From positions 1 through 24,672 of the forward strand of contig JALNYF010000034.1 of assembly GCA_023229985.1 (NCBI GenBank): a stretch of DNA of 24,672 bases, in the 5' to 3' direction. Under the pieces are notes generated by a model. The model made no database searches. It was not told where the DNA came from and saw nothing but the letters and a program-made list of their open reading frames with translations. The DNA is from Bacteroidales bacterium. GTDB lineage: Bacteria > Bacteroidota > Bacteroidia > Bacteroidales > WCHB1-69. Numbering within the stretch: the first letter of the stretch is position 1; each line of letters begins with the position of its first letter. Shown piece by piece: positions 8,321-16,805 of this stretch. Made by a program: the position numbers and the translations under genes.

Positions 8321-9658
8321 TTATTCTGTTCCTTTTTCGTTTACTAAGATTTTAAAAAACTTATTTAGTTCATCGGTAAGCTTTTTAGCAAATGAAGTAT
8401 TCACTTTATCTTCGTCTTTGGTCTCTTCATTGATAGGCTCGGGGTCAGGGAAGCTAATATTATTTTCTGCGAGGCAGCCAAATTTCAGAAGTCCGAGAGC
8501 GGTGGAGTAAGTAGGGTCTTTAAGGTTGGAATCGCAGCCGAATCCGGTATCCGGGATTCCTATTCTTGTTTTCTTGAGGAGTACAAATTCGGAGAGGGAA
8601 CGGATGTCGCGGAGCAGGGCACCGCCACCGGTAAGGATAACACTTTTTATTTTAGAATCATAGCCGGAGCGAATGAGTTCTGCTTTTACGGCTCCCAAGA
8701 TATCTTTTTCCACGCGGGCATTAATCACTTTAGCCAACAATAATTCACTAAATATTGAATTATCCGAATTGCCTCCCCATAATGAGGGTATCGTAATGTT
8801 ATTATTCTTGTTAGCGTTTGCCACGTAGCAAGTTCCGTGTTTAATTTTGACCATTTCGGCTTGTTCGTTAGTTAACCCTAAGGACTCGATGTCATGAGTA
8901 ATCACCTGACCGCCAAGGGGTATTACGGAAGTAAAGACCGGAACGCCGGACACGAAGATCACAATATCGGTTGTACCGCCGCCAATGTCTATCAATGCCA
9001 CGCCCTGACGTTTTTGTTCTTCCGTCAAGCAAGCCAAGCCGGAAGCCATCGGTTCCAAGATAATCTTTTTCTCTTTCAATTCAGCTTGTTGAAGGCAAAG
9101 ACCAATTTTAAAAATCTCATTTTTGAATCCGGTAATGACTTGAAATTTTCCTTCCACTCTTTCGCCTAAAGTCCCAACCGGTTTCAGTGTTTCAATTTCA
9201 TTAACGATATATTTTTGTGGAATGACCGTAATAATAGTTTCGTCGTTGTAAGAGAGTTTTTCAACGTCGCGCGTCATTTTATCAATTTCCGATTCTTCTA
9301 CAATTTTTTCATTACCCCCTGTGCGGAGAATACTATGACTATATACTCTGCTTCTTATATGACGACCGGCAATCCCTACATAAACATGTGAAATCTCAAT
9401 ATTCAAATCTTCTTCCAACATTCTCTTGGCTTCATTGATTGAATTGACGGTATCGGTAACATTGATAACGGAACCAAATTCGACTCCGATAGAAGGGGTT
9501 TTGCTATTCCCACAAACCTCTATTTTTCCATCAGGGCGCAACAGACCTGCCACCATCACTATTTTGGTGGTTCCAATATCCAATGCGACTACCAAACTGT
9601 TCGTTTTTCCTGAGGGTTGAGCTTCATCGTTCGTCTTTTTTTTCTTATCTTTTATCAT
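8321..9658 (-). CDS. ftsA: FtsA, actin-like Z-ring membrane tether
   Basis: FtsA links FtsZ filaments to the membrane and to later divisome proteins. The 445-residue protein has actin-fold ATP motifs: LDIGTTKI (phosphate 1, about 26-33), DIGGGTTDI (phosphate 2), and LTGGGALL (adenosine site). The family-specific 1C domain lies between (EISHVYVGIAGRHIRSR onward). The C-terminal segment SFAKKLTDELNKFFKIL is amphipathic and fits the membrane-targeting helix. The ATG at 9658 is chosen because it leaves 10 nt after the ftsQ stop and the protein then starts with a charged Lys-rich stretch. An in-frame upstream start at 9688 would overlap ftsQ by 20 nt and is possible but less likely. Confidence 0.95.
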   Translation of the reverse strand: MIKDKKKKTNDEAQPSGKTNSLVVALDIGTTKIVMVAGLLRPDGKIEVCGNSKTPSIGVEFGSVINVTDTVNSINEAKRMLEEDLNIEISHVYVGIAGRHIRSRVYSHSILRTGGNEKIVEESEIDKMTRDVEKLSYNDETIITVIPQKYIVNEIETLKPVGTLGERVEGKFQVITGFKNEIFKIGLCLQQAELKEKKIILEPMASGLACLTEEQKRQGVALIDIGGGTTDIVIFVSGVPVFTSVIPLGGQVITHDIESLGLTNEQAEMVKIKHGTCYVANANKNNNITIPSLWGGNSDNSIFSELLLAKVINARVEKDILGAVKAELIRSGYDSKIKSVILTGGGALLRDIRSLSEFVLLKKTRIGIPDTGFGCDSNLKDPTYSTALGLLKFGCLAENNISFPDPEPINEETKDEDKVNTSFAKKLTDELNKFFKILVNEKGTE

Positions 9659-9668
9659 AGTTTTAATA

Positions 9669-10430
9669 TTATCTGCGGGTGGCAACAATTCTATTGGTAT
9701 ATCTTAAATCAATCTGTTTGTATGTATTCGGGTTCAAATAAACCATGGCTTCTTGATAAACCAATTTTAGATTTTCCAATTTTTCGGCTGCTTTCTCAAC
9801 ATGCCCGACAAGAATTACCTGTTGTCCAAATCGTCCATATAATTCAAGTTCATTTTCTTGATTAATAAGTATTTGTGAAATATTGGAGCGAAAAAAATTA
9901 TCTTTTTGAATGATTTTCGCCATCTCAAATGCCTCTTTAATTGACTTCTCGGGAATATTTTTGATGGTTTTATTCGCTGAATAAGTGGTTTTGATATTCC
10001 CATTGAGCACCAACATCTCTTCGGTTACCTTGTCACTATAAGGCAAGAAATTCCCGTTATCGTCAATATAATAGCTCGCTCCATTATGAGTAAAAACCAT
10101 GAGAAACGGGTGCTTGACGGAAATTTTCAGTACCAAAACATTGCCTTTATAGGATAATTCGGTGATTTTATCAAACCAACAATTCTTCTGCAAAGCTTTT
10201 TCAATATCTGCTTTTTTAATCTCCTTCATCGGTGAACCTTCCAAAATCAGATGGCTCTGTTTCAACAACGATTGTATGTCTTGCTCCGACAACAGCACAT
10301 CTTTTCCTGAATGCAAAAGCTCAACCTGAACATCTTCGCATACCTGATGACGCTTGTGGACGATGCCAATGACAACAAAAACAACAACCAACACCACAAA
10401 GATTACAATAAATATCGCTCTAATTCGCAT
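9669..10430 (-). CDS. ftsQ: FtsQ/DivIB, bitopic division protein
   Basis: FtsQ is a single-pass inner-membrane protein that recruits FtsB/FtsL and couples the Z-ring to septal wall synthesis. The 253-residue protein has a short cytoplasmic start (MRIR), one strong hydrophobic TM at about 5-23, a POTRA-like stretch (VQVELLHSGKDVLLSEQDIQSLL), and a beta-rich periplasmic domain that includes YYIDDNGNFLPYSD and the late block KQIDLRYTNRIVATRR, typical of FtsQ. FtsQ proteins are poorly conserved, so position beside ftsA and ftsZ adds much to the call. It is the first gene of the transcript here; the usual murC/murG neighbours are absent, and a promoter element lies about 90 nt upstream. Confidence 0.9.
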   Translation of the reverse strand: MRIRAIFIVIFVVLVVVFVVIGIVHKRHQVCEDVQVELLHSGKDVLLSEQDIQSLLKQSHLILEGSPMKEIKKADIEKALQKNCWFDKITELSYKGNVLVLKISVKHPFLMVFTHNGASYYIDDNGNFLPYSDKVTEEMLVLNGNIKTTYSANKTIKNIPEKSIKEAFEMAKIIQKDNFFRSNISQILINQENELELYGRFGQQVILVGHVEKAAEKLENLKLVYQEAMVYLNPNTYKQIDLRYTNRIVATRR

Positions 10431-10521
10431 AAAAAATTATATTCCAATGAACTAAATTATAAGAATAAGGAATCAAATTATAATGATAATAATTTGATGG
10501 TAGTATAGAATTATCAACTTG

Positions 10522-10529
10522 CAAACTTA
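10522..10529 (-). promoter_or_regulatory. -7 promoter element for ftsQAZ
   Basis: On the minus strand the site reads TAAGTTTG followed by CA, matching TAnnTTTG. It lies 91 nt before the ftsQ ATG, which would give a leader of about 85 nt. No -33 TTTG is evident. It implies that ftsQ-ftsA-ftsZ is its own transcription unit here. Confidence 0.5.
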
Positions 10530-10784
10530 CTATTTTTCTTCATTACATGAAAAAAATATCAAAAATAAAACAAACAATGGAATGTTAATTACATTCTATC
10601 CAAAAATTGATTTATCTATTTATAAATCAATAAAATAACGAAAAAAATGACAATTTTCACTCATTTCACGCATCACGACAAATGAAATATCCGCAAAAAA
10701 AGCGAGAAAATAGTGATTAATGTAGGAAATCTGACTTATTTCCGACGATGAAAAATTTGCAAATATGGGATGACAAAAAATGAG

Positions 10785-10792
10785 TATATTTG
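10785..10792 (+). promoter_or_regulatory. -7 promoter element for the nfnAB-like operon
   Basis: TATATTTG followed by CG matches TAnnTTTG. The predicted start of transcription, near 10799, lies downstream of an in-frame ATG at 10770, which argues for the ATG at 10827 as the true start of the next gene. A TTTG at 10756-10759 is a possible -33 box, but its 25-nt spacing is long. Confidence 0.6.
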
Positions 10793-10826
10793 CGCCCTCA
10801 AAATAAACCATTTTATAACCACATTT

Positions 10827-13100
10827 ATGTACAAAATAGTCGATAAAAAAATATTAGCGGAAGATACCTATCTACTTGAAATCGAAGCGTTACGCCTTTC
10901 AAAATCCGCGCTGCCAGGTCAGTTTCTAATTATCAAACAATCCGAAAAGTCGGAAAGAATTCCGCTTACGATTAGCGACTATGACGTTGAAAGAGGAACC
11001 GTTGTCATTGTTTTTAAAGCGATTGGAAAATCCACTCGTGAGATGGCATCCGTAGAAATTGGGGATACTTTTTGCGATGTGGTCGGGCCACTCGGTCGCC
11101 CGTCCGATTTTATGCGTCTGACAAATGAAGAACTCAAAAAAAAGAACTTTGTCTTTGTCGGCGGGGGCGTGGGAATAGCTCCTATTTATCCACAAGTCAA
11201 GTGGTTACACCAACATGGCATCACGGTTGACGTGATTGTGGGTGCTAAAACCAAATCCTTGCTAGTTTTTGAAAATGAAATCCAACAGGTTGCCAACCTG
11301 TACGTTACCACCGATGACCATTCATACGGTTGCAAAGGCTTGGTGACGGATAAGTTGCGCGAATTATTGGAAAGCGGCAAACATTATGATGAAATTATCG
11401 CTATCGGTCCCTTGATTATGATGAAATTTGTGGTAGATGTTGCCAAGGAATATGGGATTCATTCAACGGTCAGTTTGAACTCGCTGATGGTTGATGGAAC
11501 CGGAATGTGCGGCGCATGTAGGGTTTCGATAGACGGAAAGACGAAATTTACCTGCGTTGACGGACCGGAATTTGATGGAGCATCCGTCAATTTTGCGGAA
11601 GCCATGAAACGCCAAGCCATGTACAACAATATTGTGGAACGGAAGCAATTGGAAGCTGAGGAAAAAGCAGAGCAACATGTTTGCCATATTGGTGGAATTG
11701 CCGAAGAAGTGCGCGACAAAAAGCACAGAGTAGCCATTCGGGAGCAGTTACCTTCCATTCGTGCCACCAATTTTGATGAGGTATGTTTGGGGTATAATGC
11801 CGAAGAAGCCATCTTAGAAGCAACGCGCTGTTTACAATGCAAAAATCCGCGTTGCGTAAGCGGTTGTCCGGTCTCCATTAATATTCCGGGATTTATCAAG
11901 GAAATAGCAGCCGGCAATTTTGAAACTGCTGCCCAAATTATCAATCAAGATTCGGCATTGCCGGCAGTATGCGGTCGAGTTTGCCCTCAAGAATCTCAGT
12001 GCGAAGGAGTTTGTATTATGGGAAATAAATTTGACCCGATAGCCATTGGAAAATTAGAACGATTTGTAGGAGATTGGTCACGGGAGAACCACCTTGTTTT
12101 TGAACAACCATCTTCCCGAAACGGACACAAAGTAGCCATCATCGGAAGTGGTCCTTCGGGAATTACGTGCGCCAAAGAATTGCTGGTAAAAGGCTACGAA
12201 GTCACTGTCTTTGAAGCATTGCACGAACTGGGCGGTGTCTTGGTATATGGCATTCCCTCCTTCCGTCTGCCCAAAGAAACGGTAGTAAAACATGAAATTG
12301 AAAACATTCGCCAATTAGGTGCTATTTTTGAAAAAGATGTTGTCGTCGGACGAACGATTTCTATCGATGACTTAATGGATAAAGAGAATTTCGAAGCAGT
12401 CTATATCGCTTCCGGTGCCGGGTTGCCCAATTTTATGAATATTCCGGGTGAGAACTTGTGCGGGGTGGTCTCTGCGAATGAATTTCTAACCCGTAATAAT
12501 CTCTTATTTGCATACAAAAAGGGCTATGACACTCCGAACTTTGTTGGACAGCGAGTAGCGGTAGTTGGCGGAGGCAACGTTGCCATGGATGCCGCGCGCA
12601 CTGCCTTGCGCCTAGGTGCCGAAACATGTATCGTCTACCGCCGCTCGGAAGAAGAACTGCCGGCACGCGCCGAAGAAGTACATCACGCCAAAGAAGAAGG
12701 AATTGAGTTCCACTTGTTGTGCAACCCGACAGAAATTATTGAAGACGAAAACGGCTGGGTAAAAGGAATGAAATGTGTGAGGATGTCATTAGGGGAACCT
12801 GATGCTTCCGGCAGAAGAAGTCCGGTTGTTATTCCGAACTCAGACTTTGAACTGAACGTGGATATGGTCATTATGTCCATCGGCACATCTCCTAACCCAT
12901 TGATAGCCAGCACCACTCCGGGACTTGAGACCAATCGCAAACATTGCATTCAAACCGACAGTGTCACCGCGCAAACCTCCCGCACAGGCGTCTTCGCCGG
13001 CGGCGATGCAGCTACCGGTGCCGCTACCGTTATCTTGGCAATGGGCGCAGGCAAAAAAGCTGCCCACGCCATCGATGAATATATTCAAAACAAGCCCTGA
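10827..13100 (+). CDS. Fused NfnA-NfnB-type (SudAB/GltD-like) ferredoxin:NADP oxidoreductase
   Basis: This 757-residue cytoplasmic flavin and iron-sulfur protein joins two enzymes often made from separate genes. Residues about 1-265 are an NfnA/PyrK-like ferredoxin reductase: FAD-binding RIPLTI, nucleotide site GGGVGIAP at 112-119, and a [2Fe-2S] region DGTGMCGAC with Cys228, Cys231 and Cys243; Asp223 may be the fourth ligand, as in known NfnA. Residues about 300-757 are GltD/NfnB-like: eight Cys for two [4Fe-4S] clusters (335, 338, 343, 347, 382, 386, 392, 396), FAD motif GSGPSG at 440-445, a second dinucleotide fold (VVGGGNVAMDAA), and a C-terminal GGDAATGAATV. NfnAB exchanges electrons between ferredoxin, NADH and NADPH by flavin bifurcation. 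Annotation pipelines may label it a DHOD electron-transfer/glutamate synthase bifunctional protein. The start at 10827 is supported by the promoter position. A propeller lipoprotein gene follows 32 nt on. Confidence 0.9.
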   Translation: MYKIVDKKILAEDTYLLEIEALRLSKSALPGQFLIIKQSEKSERIPLTISDYDVERGTVVIVFKAIGKSTREMASVEIGDTFCDVVGPLGRPSDFMRLTNEELKKKNFVFVGGGVGIAPIYPQVKWLHQHGITVDVIVGAKTKSLLVFENEIQQVANLYVTTDDHSYGCKGLVTDKLRELLESGKHYDEIIAIGPLIMMKFVVDVAKEYGIHSTVSLNSLMVDGTGMCGACRVSIDGKTKFTCVDGPEFDGASVNFAEAMKRQAMYNNIVERKQLEAEEKAEQHVCHIGGIAEEVRDKKHRVAIREQLPSIRATNFDEVCLGYNAEEAILEATRCLQCKNPRCVSGCPVSINIPGFIKEIAAGNFETAAQIINQDSALPAVCGRVCPQESQCEGVCIMGNKFDPIAIGKLERFVGDWSRENHLVFEQPSSRNGHKVAIIGSGPSGITCAKELLVKGYEVTVFEALHELGGVLVYGIPSFRLPKETVVKHEIENIRQLGAIFEKDVVVGRTISIDDLMDKENFEAVYIASGAGLPNFMNIPGENLCGVVSANEFLTRNNLLFAYKKGYDTPNFVGQRVAVVGGGNVAMDAARTALRLGAETCIVYRRSEEELPARAEEVHHAKEEGIEFHLLCNPTEIIEDENGWVKGMKCVRMSLGEPDASGRRSPVVIPNSDFELNVDMVIMSIGTSPNPLIASTTPGLETNRKHCIQTDSVTAQTSRTGVFAGGDAATGAATVILAMGAGKKAAHAIDEYIQNKP

Positions 13101-13132
13101 TTCGTCAATACGAAAGTCTGAATGATTCCATC

Positions 13133-14722
13133 GTGAAATTAGCTCTATTTTTAAAAAATGCCTTGCTGTTGATTTTTGTGCTTTGTAGCCTCGTTACCTC
13201 GTGCAAACGGCAAGAAAATCAACCCATTCAAGAATCTTGTGTAAGAACGCCCAAGCCGGATTCCACTATTACCGTATACCCCGACACCGCCTATCAATCG
13301 GTTGAAAATTTAGATTTTACAATTCAATACATGGATTCTTCCATTTCGGGCGAAATTACAAACTTGCAGGATTTATACGCGCATGCATCGGGCATCTTGA
13401 GCTTTCGCGGCGGCCCTTACCGTGATGCGAATTTTCAAGGAAAAATAACCGGAACCCCCCATAACATTGAAATTGATTGGATATTTAGAACCGATTATGA
13501 TACCATCCAATCCCAATATGGAACTTGGGGCGGCGGAACAGGCTGGACAGGACAACCTCTTTACGTTCATTGGTCAGATAGCCTCTTCCAACGTTTTAAA
13601 AAAATGTCGCCCGCACTTACCTCATCTTTTGGAAAAGAAGAAATCATTGTCGGCTCGCTTTGCGGAAAAGTCTATTTTATTAATTATCAGACCGGTGATT
13701 CATCGCGAAGAGCTTTCAACGTTGATAACACCATCAAAGGCACGCCCTCCCTGGACCCAACCTTCAACGGGAATTTGTATATCGGACAAGGAATTCCTCT
13801 TCGCAAGCCTTTCGGAGCTTTGGTAATGAATTTGTTTACGCACCAAAAGACTCATTTTTTTGCGGAAGATCCCAAAGCATGGCGCAGATGGGATGCCTAC
13901 GACTCCTCTCCTATTGTGGTCGGCAATTTTATGTTCCGCTTAGGCGAAAACGGCACCATCTATAAGTATTTGATTAAAAATGGAAATATTGAGATCCATT
14001 CCACGATGCGATATAAGGTAAAAGGAAAGTGGGCTGCCGGCATTGAATCTTCACTCGCCATTTATGCAAATTATGGTTATTTTTCTGATAATCACGGAAA
14101 TATAATTTGTTTTAACCTGAATACGCTGCAACCGGTTTGGCATTATAACAATCACGATGATTCCGATGCAACACCCGTCATTGAAGTTGAAAATGGTACA
14201 CCATACCTTTATTCCGGCTGCGAAGTCGATAAACAAGGGGAAAAGGGTTATTCCTACTTTGTCAAAATAAACGGACTGAACGGAAAAAAAATTTGGGAAG
14301 ATACGATTTCTTGTCAGAGAGCGTTTTTTGATAACAAATGGTTTGACGGCGGCATCTTTGCAACACCCTTGCCGGGAAAGGGAAATTGTCAAAATTTGAT
14401 ATTTGTCAATGTTTGCACTCATTTCCCGCTATTAAAAGGGGACTTGGTGGCGATAGACAAACAAACCGGAAAGATCATCTATCGGGTACCGCTCAAACAC
14501 TATGCTTGGTCTTCACCTGTAGCCATTTATAACGAAAAGAATGAGCTTTTTATCTTTACAGGCGACACAGCGGGCAATGTATATTTGATCGACGGAAAAA
14601 GCGGGAAAATAATAACTACACGATATATCGGAAATAATTTTGAATCTTCGCCCATCGTCATTGACAATCACGTAGTCATCGGTTCGCGGGGAAGAGAAAT
14701 TTACAAATTATCAATATTATGA
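13133..14722 (+). CDS. Lipoprotein with PQQ-like beta-propeller
   Basis: A 529-residue predicted lipoprotein. A GTG start is used because it gives a complete lipoprotein signal: positive MKLALFLKN, a hydrophobic core and lipobox LVTSC with Cys24 as the lipidated residue; no ATG gives a signal peptide. The rest is made of repeated beta-propeller blades with PQQ-like features such as GKVYFINYQTGD, GNIICFNLNTLQPVW, GDLVAIDKQTGKIIY and GNVYLIDGKSGKIITT, alternating with SSPIVV / SSPVAIY / SSPIVID strands. No metal or quinone ligand can be assigned, so it may be a structural or binding propeller like BamB rather than a dehydrogenase. It overlaps the following esterase by 4 nt (ATGA), implying translational coupling. 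The substrate or partner is unknown. Confidence 0.83.
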   Translation: MKLALFLKNALLLIFVLCSLVTSCKRQENQPIQESCVRTPKPDSTITVYPDTAYQSVENLDFTIQYMDSSISGEITNLQDLYAHASGILSFRGGPYRDANFQGKITGTPHNIEIDWIFRTDYDTIQSQYGTWGGGTGWTGQPLYVHWSDSLFQRFKKMSPALTSSFGKEEIIVGSLCGKVYFINYQTGDSSRRAFNVDNTIKGTPSLDPTFNGNLYIGQGIPLRKPFGALVMNLFTHQKTHFFAEDPKAWRRWDAYDSSPIVVGNFMFRLGENGTIYKYLIKNGNIEIHSTMRYKVKGKWAAGIESSLAIYANYGYFSDNHGNIICFNLNTLQPVWHYNNHDDSDATPVIEVENGTPYLYSGCEVDKQGEKGYSYFVKINGLNGKKIWEDTISCQRAFFDNKWFDGGIFATPLPGKGNCQNLIFVNVCTHFPLLKGDLVAIDKQTGKIIYRVPLKHYAWSSPVAIYNEKNELFIFTGDTAGNVYLIDGKSGKIITTRYIGNNFESSPIVIDNHVVIGSRGREIYKLSIL

Positions 14723-15705
14723 GAAAAATAATCATATTTATAGCGGTTTTTCTGCCCATATTGGCGATGGGGCAAAAGCTGACGGCACATCGCAACATCG
14801 TATCGGAAGGTTACAATTTTTGGTTATACACTCCCGCGGGATACGATTCCATTCAAACCTCCAAACCGCTCTTCATCTTCTTGCACGGCAGCAGCTTGTG
14901 TGGCAATGATTTATCGAGAGTACGACGCTACGGTTGTATTGATGCGGTAGAAAACGGGCACGCGATTGATGCACTCATTGTTGCACCGCAAAACCCGGGT
15001 GGTTCGTGGAATCCGAAGAAGATTAACAACGTACTGAATTGGGTACAAGAAAAATACGCATTTGACACCAATCGTATTTATGTGATGGGAATGAGTTTAG
15101 GTGGTTACGGAACCATTGATTATGTAGGAACTTATCCTGAACGAATTGCGGCGGCGATGGCATTATGCGGCGGGGGAACCTTAAAATCATACTGCGGATT
15201 GACACAAGTGCCCACTTGGATATTGCACGGCACTGCCGACCGTGCCGTGGGATACAGCGAATCCCAAAAAGTAGTCAACGCCATGATTGAATGTGGGGAC
15301 ACTTCCCTGCTGAGATTTACCAAATTAAAAGGAATGAATCACTCACAGCTGGCACGTTTTTTCTATGTTGATGAAACCTATCAATGGTTTCTCTCCCACT
15401 CCCGCAGCGATTCAATTCGCTCCATCAACAAAGATATCGAAATTACCACCACTGCCTTAAATTCCGCTTACCAAAGTTCAAATCGAGAGCAAACTAAAAT
15501 TACCATCGCGGATAGTCAAAAAGGAAATGTTGAAACCACGACAGAAAAAAACAGCTCAACTGCTAAATTTCACACCATAAAAAAGGGAGACACCCTGAGT
15601 GCCATTGCACGCAAATACCATACTTCCGTTCAGAAGTTATGCAAATTGAATAAAATCAAAGAAACCACCATTTTGAGTCTCGGACGGAAGTTACGGGTAC
15701 GCTAA
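14719..15705 (+). CDS. Secreted alpha/beta-hydrolase esterase with C-terminal LysM domain
   Basis: A 328-residue exported hydrolase. It has a signal peptide (about 1-19, cut near AMG/Q), an alpha/beta-hydrolase domain about 20-228, a Ser/Thr/Lys-rich linker about 235-282, and one LysM peptidoglycan-binding domain at 284-328 (HTIKKGDTLSAIARKY). The fold's landmarks are the oxyanion-side FLHGSS at 54-59, nucleophile Ser126 in GMSLGG, Asp174 in HGTADRAV, and His208 in KGMNHS. It resembles the phospholipase/carboxylesterase and PHB-depolymerase-like group; a deacylase or carbohydrate-ester role near peptidoglycan is an inference from the LysM. It is translationally coupled to the propeller lipoprotein (4-nt overlap), so the two probably act together in the periplasm. 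Confidence 0.88.
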   Translation: MRKIIIFIAVFLPILAMGQKLTAHRNIVSEGYNFWLYTPAGYDSIQTSKPLFIFLHGSSLCGNDLSRVRRYGCIDAVENGHAIDALIVAPQNPGGSWNPKKINNVLNWVQEKYAFDTNRIYVMGMSLGGYGTIDYVGTYPERIAAAMALCGGGTLKSYCGLTQVPTWILHGTADRAVGYSESQKVVNAMIECGDTSLLRFTKLKGMNHSQLARFFYVDETYQWFLSHSRSDSIRSINKDIEITTTALNSAYQSSNREQTKITIADSQKGNVETTTEKNSSTAKFHTIKKGDTLSAIARKYHTSVQKLCKLNKIKETTILSLGRKLRVR

Positions 15706-15799
15706 TTAGATATAATTATCTGATTTACAATAATTTAATAACAGAATAAAAAAACAACAAAAAACATCTTTTTAAAAAGACCTTTTCGTAAAAAAAGTG

Positions 15800-15807
15800 T
15801 ACCTTTG
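15800..15807 (+). promoter_or_regulatory. -7 promoter element for rpoD
   Basis: TACCTTTG followed by CA matches TAnnTTTG. The expected transcript would have a leader of about 70 nt before the ATG at 15884. A perfect 14-bp AT-rich palindrome, TCTTTTTAAAAAGA, lies just upstream at 15767-15780. The site implies that the primary sigma factor transcribes its own gene. Confidence 0.6.
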
Positions 15808-15883
15808 CAGACTTTTTTTGAAAGTAAAATAAACGTAACAAATCGCGTTCGATACCGTAAAAGGCATACAAAATTAATTGAAT

Positions 15884-16747
15884 ATGAGACAACTTAACAT
15901 CACGAAACAAGTCACCAATCGAGAGACTGCATCCTTAGACAAATATTTGCATGACATTGGTAAAGTGGAGTTGATTTCTGCTGAGGAAGAAGTGGATTTA
16001 GCGCGAAAGATTAAAGATGGCGACCAAGCTGCATTAGAGAAATTGACCAAATCTAATTTACGATTTGTAGTTTCAGTAGCCAAGCAATATCAGAACCAAG
16101 GTTTAAGTTTACCGGATTTAATCAATGAAGGGAATTTGGGACTGATCAAAGCGGCACAGCGTTTCGATGAAACACGTGGTTTCAAGTTTATTTCTTATGC
16201 GGTTTGGTGGATTCGTCAGTCTATTCTTCAGGCATTGGCTGAGCAATCCCGTATCGTAAGGCTTCCCCTCAACAAAATCGGAACCATCAACAAAATCAAT
16301 AAAGCTTACGCATTTTTGGAACAAGAATATGAAAGAGAGCCCCGTGCAGACGAAATTGCCAATTTATTGGACATAACGGAAGCGGAGGTAAAAGATTCCA
16401 TGCGTAATTCTTCCCGCCATATATCAATGGATGCTTCGCTCACCCAAGATAAAGACAACAACATGTACGATGTTTTAAAAGCAGAAGAAGCTCCGACACC
16501 GGACAAAGCTTTGTTGCATGAGTCTTTACGAATGGAAATCAACAGAACCATTTCTACATTGCCTCCCCGCGAAGCTGATGTTATCAAATTATATTTCGGT
16601 TTAGACAGCAAACACCCGATGACTTTGGAAGAAATTGGGGAAAAATTTGACCTTACCCGCGAAAGAGTACGCCAGATTAAAGAAAAAGCAATCCGTAGAT
16701 TGAAAAATGCGGCTAAGTGTAAAAATTTGAAAGCCTATTTAGGATAA
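15884..16747 (+). CDS. rpoD: Primary sigma factor RpoD (SigA, Bacteroidetes type)
   Basis: The housekeeping sigma-70 factor directs RNA polymerase to TAnnTTTG promoters. The 287-residue protein starts MRQLNITKQ, as in Bacteroides primary sigma, and lacks the acidic region 1.1 of proteobacterial RpoD. Region 1.2 is about 13-45, region 2 about 55-125 with the RpoD signature DLINEGNLGLIKAAQRFD and promoter-melting ISYAVWWIRQSI, region 3 about 130-210, and region 4 about 220-280 with helix-turn-helix TLEEIGEKFDLTRERVRQI. The ATG at 15884 is preferred over the TTG two codons earlier because it gives the conserved family start. A hairpin terminator follows directly, so the gene is probably monocistronic. 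Confidence 0.97.
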   Translation: MRQLNITKQVTNRETASLDKYLHDIGKVELISAEEEVDLARKIKDGDQAALEKLTKSNLRFVVSVAKQYQNQGLSLPDLINEGNLGLIKAAQRFDETRGFKFISYAVWWIRQSILQALAEQSRIVRLPLNKIGTINKINKAYAFLEQEYEREPRADEIANLLDITEAEVKDSMRNSSRHISMDASLTQDKDNNMYDVLKAEEAPTPDKALLHESLRMEINRTISTLPPREADVIKLYFGLDSKHPMTLEEIGEKFDLTRERVRQIKEKAIRRLKNAAKCKNLKAYLG

Positions 16748-16764
16748 TTCCTTGAAAATCAAAT

Positions 16765-16805
16765 AAAAAAAAGCATGATAAGGGACTCTTATTATGCTTT
16801 TTTTT
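16765..16805 (+). terminator. Intrinsic terminator after rpoD (probably works in both directions)
   Basis: An 11-bp stem, AGCATGATAAG (16772-16782) with CTTATTATGCT (16788-16798), contains one G-U pair and a 5-nt loop GGACT. It is preceded by seven A and followed by seven T, so the layout works on either strand. It lies 24 nt after the rpoD stop at 16747. Confidence 0.9.

Larger units (their letters stand above)
10431..10826. promoter_or_regulatory. Divergent ftsQ / nfnAB-like intergenic region with two inverted repeats
   Basis: This 396-bp, very AT-rich region separates the divergent ftsQ and nfnAB-like genes and has no convincing coding content. It holds an outward TAnnTTTG promoter core at each side (10522-10529 minus and 10785-10792 plus). 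Between them are two perfect inverted repeats: GAATGT/ACATTC with a 5-nt spacer at 10580-10596, and ATTGATTTAT/ATAAATCAAT with a 6-nt spacer at 10606-10631. Neither is followed by a T-run suited to an intrinsic terminator in a useful place, so they could be operators or simply AT-rich chance palindromes. Confidence 0.5.

Noticed and set aside
10620..10811. A 63-codon minus-strand frame in the ftsQ/nfnAB intergenic region
   Set aside because: It overlaps the promoter core of the nfnAB-like gene, has no recognisable domain and lies in AT-rich DNA where such frames are expected.
10770..10826. Start of the Nfn-like protein at the upstream in-frame ATG (10770)
   Set aside because: The promoter core TATATTTG lies at 10785-10792, so this ATG would not be on the transcript; MYKIVDKKILAEDTYLLEI from 10827 fits the family start.
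15767..15780. TCTTTTTAAAAAGA palindrome as a terminator of the esterase operon
   Set aside because: The arms are nearly all A/T with no loop and no strong U-run; it is a weak hairpin and is more likely AT-rich sequence near the rpoD promoter.
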